A model generated the notes under the pieces. It was not told the origin of the DNA. It saw only the letters and a program-made list of their open reading frames with translations, and did no database searches. A DNA stretch of 27,547 bases from NCBI GenBank assembly GCA_041481485.1, contig JBGPBY010000020.1, positions 1 through 27,547 of the forward strand. The letters run 5' to 3'. Shown piece by piece: positions 1 through 7,928 of this stretch. The first letter of the stretch is position 1. Every line of letters begins with the position of its first letter. A program made the position numbers and the translations under genes. Source of the stretch: JBGPBY01 sp041481485 (GTDB taxonomy: Bacteria; Acidobacteriota; Terriglobia; 20CM-2-55-15).

Positions 1-36
1 AGGCGTAGACAATGTGAGTAGGCGGGCAACCCTTCA

Positions 37-1587
37 ATGAGATCGACGATTTTTTCCTTATGCCTGGCGTTCCTTCTGCAGTCCACCCCGAGGACCACCA
101 TCAGTGGAGTCGTGCTGGATTGGGAGAATGAGCGTCCGGTTCCCGGAGTTCAGGTTTCTGTTCTTGCTGTTGCATTACCCGGGGGGTCGGGGCTCCGCGC
201 AACAACAGATGGCGATGGCAAATTCACCGTTAACCAGGCAACTCCCGGAGACTACATCCTTTCGACATCCAAGGAGGACTACGGGCCAGCTCGCGTCGGT
301 GGCATAGCGCTGACTGGAAACGTCAGGATTCGAATCAACATCAAGGCGGGCGAACCCATTCAAGGGCTCCAGATCCTCATTGCAAAAAGTGCGGTCATTA
401 CCGGGCGGATATTGGATAGTAACGGACGGCCCATCCCGCGAACGCGTGTCGCAATGATGCGAAAAACTTACGACGACACTGGAGCAGCAGGCATGATTGC
501 GGCCGGTAATGCCGTCACCGATGATCGTGGTGAGTATCGTGCATTCGGATTGGATATGGGCGAGTACTTCCTCTTCGTCGACTCGGTCTCGCTGGGCAAT
601 GTCGTGACAGTCCCCACATATTACCCAGGGACGAACAATCCGTCTCTGGCATCTGCCATCACGGTGAAAGCTAGGGCTGAAATACACTTGGGAGACATGG
701 CGGTATCGACGCAAAAGGGAGCGTCCGTCCGACTACACATCGCAAATATGACAGGACAGATCCCACAACTGATGAATGTTGAAGTCCGGAGAGACGGAGT
801 CATTATTGCCAATCGAGCCATACCGGCACCTCTTGCAATCGATGAGTTCTCACTCGATTCTTTGTCTCCAGGAAAGTACGAATTTTCCGTCGGGTTGCAG
901 GGCTCCGACGGCTTTTTCTTTAGCCACGCCGAAATGAGGGTCGACGATGCGCCCGTTGACACCAACATTGTCGTCAACAAAGGATGGAAAGTTAGCGGAC
1001 GTGTGGACGCGCAGTCAGCCGACGGAACACTGCGCCCTGTCGCCAGAATTCAGACGACTCTGGGTACACCAGGTTCGGCGGATACGTCATGGGCAGCCAG
1101 CAAAGTGGACGGCACCTTTGTGCTTACAGGAGTGTCTGAAGGACTGCGGCGAGTGCGTGTGGCTGGACTGCCTCTGGATACCTATCTGCTGTCGGTGCGT
1201 GAAGGCGATCACGATGTCCTCAATGGAGGCATTCAAATTGAAGGCGATAAATCGATCCGTGTCTTGATCGGAACTTCCGGTGGATCGATCAATGGAACAA
1301 TGGTGAATTCGGAAAATAACAAGATTGCCTTTGGCGTCGTCGCGCTCATTCCTGATGAGCCCTACCGTATGGAAAATTATCGTTATCGCTCCGCTACTGG
1401 CGACCAGAATGGGGAGTTCGTCATTCGCGGTATTGCACCGGGGACTTATCATCTTTTTGCCTGGCGGGAACTCCCAGGAGCAGCTTATCGCAACACAGAA
1501 TATATGCAGAAGTATGAAGGTCAGGGCGTCGCATTGAAAATCGAACAGGGAGAAAGAGTCACCCTCGATCATGTACTTATCCGTTGA
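37..1587 (+). CDS. Exported carboxypeptidase-regulatory-like domain protein
   Basis: The 516-residue product starts with a short basic and hydrophobic leader (MRSTIFSLCLAFLLQS), so it is probably exported. It then shows serial beta-sandwich units of the carboxypeptidase regulatory-like (CarboxypepD_reg) type. Unit 1 is at about 20-100 (TISGVVLDWENERPVPGVQV, then TTDGDGKFTV and PGDYIL). Unit 2 is at about 117-185 (ITGRILDSNGRPIP, then DDRGEYR). Unit 3 is at about 318-385 (VSGRVDAQ, then DGTFVLTGV). A last unit at about 415-515 contains GEFVIRGIAPGTYHLFAW. No peptidase domain is present. In known proteins these units serve as structural or binding modules; the ligand here is unknown. The frame is closed by a stop at 19-21, and ATG at 37 lacks a strong Shine-Dalgarno, so the start is likely but not certain. 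Such 500-residue proteins are common in Acidobacteriota. Confidence 0.85.
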   Translation: MRSTIFSLCLAFLLQSTPRTTISGVVLDWENERPVPGVQVSVLAVALPGGSGLRATTDGDGKFTVNQATPGDYILSTSKEDYGPARVGGIALTGNVRIRINIKAGEPIQGLQILIAKSAVITGRILDSNGRPIPRTRVAMMRKTYDDTGAAGMIAAGNAVTDDRGEYRAFGLDMGEYFLFVDSVSLGNVVTVPTYYPGTNNPSLASAITVKARAEIHLGDMAVSTQKGASVRLHIANMTGQIPQLMNVEVRRDGVIIANRAIPAPLAIDEFSLDSLSPGKYEFSVGLQGSDGFFFSHAEMRVDDAPVDTNIVVNKGWKVSGRVDAQSADGTLRPVARIQTTLGTPGSADTSWAASKVDGTFVLTGVSEGLRRVRVAGLPLDTYLLSVREGDHDVLNGGIQIEGDKSIRVLIGTSGGSINGTMVNSENNKIAFGVVALIPDEPYRMENYRYRSATGDQNGEFVIRGIAPGTYHLFAWRELPGAAYRNTEYMQKYEGQGVALKIEQGERVTLDHVLIR

Positions 1588-1795
1588 TTCGGGATCACGG
1601 TAAACGCCAACGACATTTCGCGACTAATCGGTCGTTCGACTGCTTAGAGAGCCAGTCGTTCGATATTCGAACAGCAACTGAGAACGATTTTGACGGCCCT
1701 CCGACATACGATCCTCCCGCGGCAGCGCCATTTGGAAGTTGAAAGACGCCACTTATCCTGACTATGCTCTTCCCTGCCACTGCTCACACCGACCG

Positions 1796-1824
1796 TTGAC
1801 GGTTATTTTTATAACGCGTAGTAT
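1796..1824 (+). promoter_or_regulatory. Candidate sigma-70 promoter for the gene at 1874
   Basis: TTGACG (1796-1801) is separated by exactly 17 bases from TAGTAT (1819-1824). The spacer is A+T-rich in a G+C-rich context. It lies 50 bases before the ATG at 1874. The -35 box matches consensus at five of six bases and the -10 box at four of six. Confidence 0.45.
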
Positions 1825-1873
1825 ACGAAAATAACATTCAAGGCAGGGACGCCGCGCTGCCCGGGAGATAACG

Positions 1874-3148
1874 ATGACCCGATCGATCGTGCTGCTGACC
1901 GCGATGATGGCGGGGGCCGTCGTCTCCGCCGTACCGGCTTCGCCCACTCCGCCACCGCCCGCACAAAGCGCAACGACAGAAACGGCCGGCGAGCTGCGGG
2001 CGCACGAATGGGGCACCTTCACCACCGTGGCCGGGCCCGACGGGCGCCCGATCGACTGGCTTCCGCTCGGCGGACCCACGGACCTGCCCTGCTTTGTGCA
2101 GCATTACAAGAATGACCCACTGGCCAAAGTCCGCGCCGACCGCGTCGGGCTGCCGGCCCTGAGCTACGAACAGGCGCGGTCCGGGCTGCGCGGAACCGTG
2201 CGCATGGAAACCCCGGTTCTGTACTTCTACGCGCCCAGACAGACCGTCGTGAATGTTTCGGTGAAGTTTCCGCGCGGCATCATCACCGAGTGGTACCCGC
2301 TAGCCGCGACCACGCAGGAGAATGTCACCGCGCTGACGTTGAAGGGCGGCGAAACGGCGCGCATCGACTGGAAAAACGTGGTTGTGGATCCACAGGCGGC
2401 CCCGGCGTTTCCTTCCGGTTCGACACCGAGCCATTATTACGCCGCGCGAGCGACGGACGCCGCGTCCCTGTCGACGGGCGGCATGAACGAAAAGTTCCTC
2501 TTCTATCGCGGCATTGGCTCCTTTGCGTTCCCGCTTGCCGTCACGCCGGTTGCGTCGAGCGTGCATAAGCGCGCCGACTTCAAGGTCGAGAATCTCGGCG
2601 GTCCGCCAATTCCCAACATGATCCTGTTTGAAAACCAGCGGAGCAAGGTGGGATTCCGTGCCTACCGGGACGTCGTAGACAGTGTTGTTGTCGATCCGGC
2701 ATCCTTGAGCGGCGATCTTGAATCCCTGCGCCGCCAGCTCGAGACGATCCTTGTTGAGCGCGGGCTGTTCGAAAAGGAGGCGCGAGCGATGGTCAAGACT
2801 TGGGATGACTCCTGGTTCGAGCCGGGAACACGCGTGTTCTATGTCCTGCCGGCCTCCGCGGTCGATCAGGCTCTTCCCCTGGAGATCTTTCCGAAACCGG
2901 CTCAGACGGCGCGTGTGTTTGTGGGCCGCCTGGAAGTGCTCTCGGATCCGACGATAAACATCGTGCACAACGCCATAATCAGCAACGACACGGCCACACT
3001 CGCGCTCTACAACCGCTTCCTGGGTCCGATCGCGGAGCGGCTTGCCGTGGATCCCCGGCCGCGGTTCAGGCCGGACCAGACGGTGACCAACATGCTCGAT
3101 GCGGCCTACAAGGCCTACATCGCCGGTTTTCCAACCTGCCGCGAGTGA
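1874..3148 (+). CDS. Exported protein of unknown function with HEWGTF motif
   Basis: The product has 424 residues. A signal peptide of about 20 residues (MTRSIVLLTAMMAGAVVSA) is followed by a Pro-rich linker and then the motif HEWGTFTTVAGPDGRPIDWL at about 45-64. I recall this motif from conserved hypothetical proteins of soil bacteria and planctomycetes, but no function is known to me. The rest looks like mixed alpha/beta (TPVLYFYAPRQTVVNVSVKFP, about 114-134) with no recognisable catalytic signature. The start is well supported: GGGAG at 1863-1867 sits six bases before ATG, and a promoter candidate lies just upstream. It is visibly richer in G+C at codon third positions than the genes on either side, which may indicate a different origin. 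It is probably transcribed alone, since the next gene starts 185 bases later after a dyad. Confidence 0.8.
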   Translation: MTRSIVLLTAMMAGAVVSAVPASPTPPPPAQSATTETAGELRAHEWGTFTTVAGPDGRPIDWLPLGGPTDLPCFVQHYKNDPLAKVRADRVGLPALSYEQARSGLRGTVRMETPVLYFYAPRQTVVNVSVKFPRGIITEWYPLAATTQENVTALTLKGGETARIDWKNVVVDPQAAPAFPSGSTPSHYYAARATDAASLSTGGMNEKFLFYRGIGSFAFPLAVTPVASSVHKRADFKVENLGGPPIPNMILFENQRSKVGFRAYRDVVDSVVVDPASLSGDLESLRRQLETILVERGLFEKEARAMVKTWDDSWFEPGTRVFYVLPASAVDQALPLEIFPKPAQTARVFVGRLEVLSDPTINIVHNAIISNDTATLALYNRFLGPIAERLAVDPRPRFRPDQTVTNMLDAAYKAYIAGFPTCRE

Positions 3149-3267
3149 ACGGGGCTGCAAAGCCTCACTGCGACAAAGTAGCCTCGCTCCGAACGGTATG
3201 CCGGTTGTCGATGTGCGATGCCCGGCCGCTATTCGGTTGGCTCTGTGGCAAAATTCATGCAGAAACC

Positions 3268-3302
3268 GAGGAATCGCGGACGGTGCAAGTAGAAGATTCC
3301 TC
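3268..3302. repeat. Inverted repeat upstream of the TonB-C-type gene
   Basis: GAGGAATC at 3268-3275 is perfectly complementary to GATTCCTC at 3295-3302, with a 19-base spacer, ending 31 bases before the ATG at 3334. It could be an operator or the remains of a terminator for the gene before it. There is no T-tract. Confidence 0.3.
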
Positions 3303-3333
3303 ATGCTGTCTGTACTTTGACGGAGTAACGAAA

Positions 3334-4728
3334 ATGAAACGAACACTATGTTTTATCGCAATAGTGTTGGCCGTACTGATTCATGCGCTGCTTTTGCAAG
3401 GACAGGATGTACCGCCAACTATTAAAAGTGCGATTATTCCCAAAAATAACCCCGCTCAGAAAACGCCGCTCACGGACCTCTCCGCAATTGAGCTCGCCGT
3501 CGACGAAAAAGGGATTCCAACGGAAGTTGTTTTCAGTGGAGGTTTACCCGACTCGGTCGTGCAGGCAATCTCAGAGGCCAGGTTCAATCCTGCACTCCAT
3601 GATGGCAAGCCGATCTCTGCATCTGTGCGCTTGAATGTCCCGATACCGAAGGACATTAATTACTTCACAGTAATCTGGGCGCGGCCATCGGTTGGCGACA
3701 GCGTACCGCTTGAAACCTCCATTGCTGAAGGTTCAAAACTGAATCTTGCTGCGGCCCGCACACTGGAATTGAAGCTCGATAGCAGCGTCGACAGCGTATC
3801 TGCGCGAACTTCTTTAATCAGCTTTGCTGCCGCAGGCGAAGAAGACGAACTCCGCCAGATACAGGGCCGTCAGATTGAATGGCTCGTTCGACACAACCCA
3901 GAGTCCGCCGTACTGGGCTCGCCAGCGTCGATGCTCTTTACGGCAGACGTCTTGTTTCAGAATTCATCTTCCTACTCAAAAGTGCGTGGAGCATGGTTTG
4001 AAAAGCTCAATCAGCGTCCGAATGACCCATTCATTATTGGCCATGCTTCCTATTTTTTTCGTCTTTCTGATCCGGAGATTGCAGAACAATTGTCGCAGTC
4101 TTCGCTTACAAATTTTGGTGGAGTGACTGTGTGGCTCGGTGAGTTATACGGTCTTGCCGCGCTCGGCGTGACGAGCATCGACTATCAAACCGGCGGTGCC
4201 CGCACCGCCGGAACTCGACTGCCGGATTCCGGTTTCGGCAAACATGCTCAAGCTGAGTTAGCAAGCACCATAGACAGTCGTGTGTTGATTTCATCTTTTG
4301 CGACCGTATCCCAGGCGGGACGATCACTTTCCAAATTTCATTCTCTGCCCGAAGGATTTGCGGGGTTTTGTCAGTCCTTGCTGACGCGGGTCAAAACCAT
4401 TAATAGCACCTTCGAGGGTACGTGCGAAATTAACGTGCCTGCTGCCCGAGAAGCACTTCTCGGCAAGGTTGAGGTTGGCAAATTATCCAAAAGCCCAAAA
4501 CCTCCATATCCGAATGAACTAAAAAAGAAGCACATAGAAGGACAACTTCAGTTTCGGGCAACCGTCGGTGAGGATGGAAAAATCAAATCGCTCCTCCTGC
4601 TCAAAGGTCCCCTCGCCTTCTATACGTCCTCTCGAGACGTGATTTCCAAATGGGAATATGAGCCGACTCTGTTAGATCGAGAGCCAGTCGAGGTCATTAC
4701 AACAATCACCGTCTCTTTCTCTCTCTGA
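3334..4728 (+). CDS. Exported protein with two TonB-C-like units
   Basis: The product has 464 residues. The leader MKRTLCFIAIVLAVLIHALLL (1-21) is a signal peptide or N-terminal anchor. Residues about 45-104 (LAVDEKGIPTEVVFSGGLPD, then AISEARFNPALHDGKPI) look like a TonB C-terminal fold: beta strand, helix, 'F.PA..dGkPv'. Residues about 377-464 are a clearer TonB-C unit (SPKPPYPNELKKKHIEGQLQ, then TVGEDGKIKSLLLLKG and KWEYEPTLLDREPV). The middle is helical and may be TPR-like. TonB-C proteins normally pass energy to outer-membrane receptors; without ExbB/ExbD nearby or a Pro-rich periplasm-spanning linker, a stand-alone role is more likely. The frame is open back to 3145, but ATG 3334 is preferred: GGAG at 3322-3325 has good spacing and the leader begins here. 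It is more A+T-rich than the gene before it. Confidence 0.8.
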   Translation: MKRTLCFIAIVLAVLIHALLLQGQDVPPTIKSAIIPKNNPAQKTPLTDLSAIELAVDEKGIPTEVVFSGGLPDSVVQAISEARFNPALHDGKPISASVRLNVPIPKDINYFTVIWARPSVGDSVPLETSIAEGSKLNLAAARTLELKLDSSVDSVSARTSLISFAAAGEEDELRQIQGRQIEWLVRHNPESAVLGSPASMLFTADVLFQNSSSYSKVRGAWFEKLNQRPNDPFIIGHASYFFRLSDPEIAEQLSQSSLTNFGGVTVWLGELYGLAALGVTSIDYQTGGARTAGTRLPDSGFGKHAQAELASTIDSRVLISSFATVSQAGRSLSKFHSLPEGFAGFCQSLLTRVKTINSTFEGTCEINVPAAREALLGKVEVGKLSKSPKPPYPNELKKKHIEGQLQFRATVGEDGKIKSLLLLKGPLAFYTSSRDVISKWEYEPTLLDREPVEVITTITVSFSL

Positions 4729-4730
4729 AT

Positions 4731-4771
4731 CATTGATTCCAAAACATCACATACATGGAGTGGAATCAATG
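4731..4771. terminator. Dyad just after the TonB-C-type gene, possible terminator
   Basis: CATTGATTCCA (4731-4741) pairs perfectly over 11 bases with TGGAATCAATG (4761-4771) around a 19-base loop. It begins two bases after the stop codon, in the gap between convergent genes. There is no T-run after it, so intrinsic termination is uncertain. Confidence 0.4.
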
Positions 4772-4905
4772 GCTGGAGGAGCGTGACGACGGCGTAGCAC
4801 TGCTCGCATGGTTCTATCGACGCTACCGACAATACGTCCACTGATCACCGACGCTGAGAGTGAAGCTAACGTTACTTCAGTTCAGACCCGGGTTGGGCAG
4901 CGAAC

Positions 4906-5208
4906 CTACCCGGTCCTCGGGAGTTCACGTATCTCCACGGTTCCGCCAGCTTCGTACACAGGATTTCCGATCACCAGTTCTCGCGCCGCATTCAGGTCCT
5001 CAGCCCGGACACGAATGTAGCCGGAGATCTGCCGAGTGACGGCGGGAGGCGTCGATGATTTCGAGGCGCAGATTCCATCACCGATCGCACTCCCACCCTC
5101 GAATGCGCCTGCCCCGCGCAGCTTGGCGAAGTAGTCGTTCCATTCGTCATCCTGGTTACGACTCTCCCGCGGAGCGTCGTCATGCATGAAGAAGATGTAA
5201 TCGTTCAT
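4906..5208 (-). CDS. YCII-related domain protein
   Basis: The 100-residue product opens with MNDYIFFMHDDA, the typical first strand of YCII/DGPF-type proteins (compare 'MkYmllmhdd'). It contains the central SGYIRVRAEDLNAARELVIG, where the family has a strand followed by a helix carrying 'A.e.a..P', and ends in GGTVEIREL. The length is normal for the family, a dimeric ferredoxin-like fold. Some members are catalytic, but most, including the ones found next to sigma factors, have no known role. The start is supported by TAGGAG nine bases before ATG (complement of about 5213-5219). No sigma factor gene is adjacent. A hairpin-like segment (GACCCGGGTT with AACCTACCCGGTC, about 4885-4915) overlaps the 3' end and could help termination. 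Confidence 0.8.
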   Translation of the reverse strand: MNDYIFFMHDDAPRESRNQDDEWNDYFAKLRGAGAFEGGSAIGDGICASKSSTPPAVTRQISGYIRVRAEDLNAARELVIGNPVYEAGGTVEIRELPRTG

Positions 5209-5357
5209 TTCGCGCTCCTACACTGCCGGTCTGCCCAACATCATTGGACCTGACTCTTACGCCAGAACTCAGCGGAAATCCAGATTATTTGACAGCGGTT
5301 TGGTTTGCGTATTCTTGCGACCGAACTCGATTAAACGTCACCTCGATTACAGTCCCG

Positions 5358-6530
5358 CTAGCGCGAAAGCCCGCCCAACACCACAGGGTCCTTCGTCTCG
5401 CGAACAATTTCCTGGTATGTGGGGCGACGTCCTGCCTTTATCGCGGTGATGAATTCACCCATCGGCGCGACGGTGCTGACATTGCTACTGACGATGCTAA
5501 ATTCCGGCCTCCACCACGATAAGCCGCGCGCCGGGTTGCCAAGGATGTGGCGGATAAACATGCTGTTAGCGTCCACAGGAAGCGTGGCTACATTGGCATA
5601 GAACGCCTGCTGCTGCTTCTCATCGAGGTAGTTTTCGACGTTGGATATATAAAACACCCCGACGGTCGTCTTTCGCTCGGTAAGGTAGCGGCCGATATTG
5701 CGAATCACAGCCGGTCCGGCAAAATCGCCCACTAACGGGACGATCAGGTTCTTCCGCTGCATTTCACGCACATACAAGTAACTCTCTTCGCTGGCCAGGT
5801 AGGCGGAATTCTTTCCCGACGCGTCGGTGGTGTTCATCATCGTCGTATAGCTCGCCGGCCTCGAAAGAGAGGCGGGCGAAGGGCTCGCAAACTCATAAGT
5901 GATGCCCGGACCGCCTCGCATGAAAACCTGAAAGACCTTTTCAATGTTGGCGACGTCCTCGGCGCTCAGCCCATAGCCGTGCTTGGTCATCGACGCCTTA
6001 ATGGCCGCCAGGTTCTTCGCGTAGAGATTCTGATCGACCGGGGCGCTTTGATAAGCGGTAAAGAGCGCATTGGAAGTCGTCTTGGTGTCGAGGCTAGCGG
6101 GCCGCGTCCGCGAGAACAGATTGCTCACGAAGTCCGCGCGGTTGGGGGACATCTCGAACAGCGCTTTGTACATCAGCAGCTCCAGCATGTTCTGCCGCCG
6201 GATATCGATGACGAACGCAAGCTTCGATTGCAATACCGCCGCATACGTGAAGTTCTGTTCGGGACCTACGCCGATATAAACTCCGCCAGGCTTCGTGGTT
6301 GCCTTGAGCGCAGGAACAACATCCTGGTATCGAAGCTCGTTCGAGACGTAGTTCTCGTAAGGATACGAGCCTCCCGGCTCGGAGAGCTCCACGATCAGCT
6401 TCCAGAAATCCTTGTCACTGATTTCGGCAGGTAGCGTTGGCGCGGCTGTCTGTGCGAAACAAGTCAAAGTCACAGCAAATACCCACGCCGTCTTCACCAC
6501 CGATCGACGCGTAATGAGCATGAGCACCAT
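5358..6530 (-). CDS. Exported protein with Rossmann-like segment (LIC_10091-like, tentative)
   Basis: From the chosen ATG the product has 390 residues. A basic and hydrophobic leader (about 8-30, RRSVVKTAWVFAVTLTCFAQ) indicates export. Residues about 82-130 read as a Rossmann nucleotide- or SAM-binding start: a strand and loop GGVYIGVGPEQNFTYAAVLQ, then the strand FVIDIRRQN, as in methyltransferase-like folds. A later segment has VPLVGDFAGPAVIRNIGRYL followed by GVFYISNVENYL, suggesting the second half of the sheet. I recall such proteins labelled as the LIC_10091 family, but cannot verify this. The reaction is unknown; an exported SAM enzyme would be odd, so the fold may be used for something else. 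The frame extends to a GTG at 6590; ATG 6530 or 6521 fits the leader better, but neither has a clear ribosome-binding site. Confidence 0.7.
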   Translation of the reverse strand: MVLMLITRRSVVKTAWVFAVTLTCFAQTAAPTLPAEISDKDFWKLIVELSEPGGSYPYENYVSNELRYQDVVPALKATTKPGGVYIGVGPEQNFTYAAVLQSKLAFVIDIRRQNMLELLMYKALFEMSPNRADFVSNLFSRTRPASLDTKTTSNALFTAYQSAPVDQNLYAKNLAAIKASMTKHGYGLSAEDVANIEKVFQVFMRGGPGITYEFASPSPASLSRPASYTTMMNTTDASGKNSAYLASEESYLYVREMQRKNLIVPLVGDFAGPAVIRNIGRYLTERKTTVGVFYISNVENYLDEKQQQAFYANVATLPVDANSMFIRHILGNPARGLSWWRPEFSIVSSNVSTVAPMGEFITAIKAGRRPTYQEIVRETKDPVVLGGLSR

Positions 6531-6622
6531 GGAGAGTTTGCTGCCCAGACCGAACACTATCAATTGCTTGCCTGATTCCAGTTCACACACTTGGCCGTAA
6601 GACTTTTGTTTTCGTGGCGAGA

Positions 6623-6874
6623 TTATAAGTAATGATTCCAGACGTAAACAACTGCCAGAAACACCGCGACACCCATGTAAAGATAACCGCGAAAATTGAT
6701 AAGGAGTCGCCGCCCCCCTTCGACATCGCTGGAATCTTGGATAATGCGTTTTAGCTCCATATGTAAATTATATTCCGCCTCTAGCTCCCGGTCTAATTTC
6801 ATTTTTGGTTGTCTTCGAATCAAATAGACCGCATATCCAAGGCGCAATCGCAATATGAAGCCACTCCCAATCAT
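6623..6874 (-). CDS. Possible small membrane protein
   Basis: A weak candidate of about 84 residues. The C-terminal stretch GYLYMGVAVFLAVVYVWNHY is a credible membrane helix, preceded by a charged helical segment (KMKLDRELEAEYNLHMELKR) and a possible N-terminal hydrophobic stretch. No start codon in the frame (TTG 6895, ATG 6874, ATG 6802) has a good ribosome-binding site, and no family is recognised. It could be a decayed gene; the second frame at 6768-6968 overlaps its 5' part. Confidence 0.3.
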   Translation of the reverse strand: MIGSGFILRLRLGYAVYLIRRQPKMKLDRELEAEYNLHMELKRIIQDSSDVEGGRRLLINFRGYLYMGVAVFLAVVYVWNHYL

Positions 6875-7033
6875 ACAAGGATGTATAACCGGCAAACCGT
6901 AGAGTGACCGCGGACCGAATCACCAGGATTTTCAGTTTCCGAGATACCGACAATACGCCCGGAATCACTCATTATCTAAAGGAAATGACTTTCGGTGATG
7001 TAAGATCCGCGACACAAAACTCGGAGGATTAAT

Positions 7034-7471
7034 ATGGAAATTTCGAACGATGCGGCGACACCTGATTCATACGAAGTCAGGTGTGGAAAGTTGGCTGATT
7101 CTTTTGCGAAAAGTCTTGGTGCTAAGGTCAAGACCGACGACATCGACGATCTAACTAAGCTATCGTCCAAGATTCAAGCTGAGGTGAACCTGGCAGATTA
7201 CAAACTCAAGTTCCGGCAGGCTGACCACTCGAAATGGTTTCTGCATACGCCCTTATGGGTCTCGATTGCGACGTTCGTCCTTGCGCTCGTACTTGCCTTT
7301 ATCACTGCTTACCAAGCTTTGCACGAGCATGAAACGCAAGCAAAGCTGGTTCTTGAGGTTCTTGAAGCGCCGCCGGAGAAGGGCGAAAAGTTGCTTCAGT
7401 TCTTTGAAGAAAACAAACTGCTGAATCTCAACGCCGCAGAACACGTTAAACTCGAAAAGCTCCTTCGGTAG
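7034..7471 (+). CDS. Small single-pass membrane protein, unknown
   Basis: The product has 145 residues and no recognised family. The N-terminal 70 residues are polar and partly helical (DDIDDLTKLSSKIQAEVNLA). One clear membrane helix lies at about 77-94 (WVSIATFVLALVLAFITA). A charged, probably coiled C-terminal part follows (QAKLVLEVLEAPPEKGEKLL and FEENKLLNLN). There is no signal peptide, so the N-terminus is probably cytosolic. The start is firm: CGGAGG at 7021-7026, eight bases before ATG. It stands alone, with no gene on the same strand within 450 bases. Confidence 0.7.
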   Translation: MEISNDAATPDSYEVRCGKLADSFAKSLGAKVKTDDIDDLTKLSSKIQAEVNLADYKLKFRQADHSKWFLHTPLWVSIATFVLALVLAFITAYQALHEHETQAKLVLEVLEAPPEKGEKLLQFFEENKLLNLNAAEHVKLEKLLR

Positions 7472-7928
7472 TGAGAAAGTAATGTGCGCCGGGGAATTAG
7501 GTCGGAGAGATTGATCGGCGCATTCGCCTGTGGACTCTGGTCTCCAACGGGTTATGCTCCGATTGGCAACCAGTCCGGAATCTGCACTTCCACTTCTACG
7601 AGATACCGACTAACCAACCATCGAAGAGGGCATGAACAGCAGAGGTGGAATGCAAAAAGACTATTGCGCTTGGATCTCTCGATAAGCCTGTACCGTTAAG
7701 ACAATTGGCGGCATCGTATGCGCGGGTCTCCGAATTTTCCTTTCCTGGACCTGTTCTGATCTTTTCACTCGCTTTCCAACCAAACCGAGTGATGAATCGT
7801 CAGGCGCGGATCAACCGCCACAAGGGACGATAAGAGAATCAAAGGGGTTCAGCAAGAGTTCCATCCGTTATAGACTACCCACGCTTTTCTTCAGCCCAGG
7901 AACTGACACCAAAACAGGAGAGGTACAC
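7472..7928. other. 457-base stretch without a recognisable gene
   Basis: Short frames exist (71 and 62 residues), but they lack ribosome-binding sites, have irregular composition and match no family I know. The last bases, from about 7915, are the leader of the next gene. I see no tRNA, strong hairpin or repeat here. Confidence 0.6.

Noticed and set aside
3145..3333. 63-codon N-terminal extension of the TonB-C-type protein
   Set aside because: It starts at a GTG inside the previous stop region, has no leader-like sequence, and a good ribosome-binding site plus signal peptide begin at ATG 3334.
2300..3346. 348-codon open frame on the minus strand
   Set aside because: It is antisense to the HEWGTF gene, Arg/His-rich with no family-like pattern; typical of the reverse strand of a G+C-rich gene.
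5289..5315. TTGACA...TATTCT promoter on the plus strand
   Set aside because: The spacer is 15 bases and no plus-strand gene follows; it lies between two minus-strand genes.
7484..7833. Two short overlapping frames (71 and 62 codons)
   Set aside because: Irregular composition, no ribosome-binding site, no family pattern.
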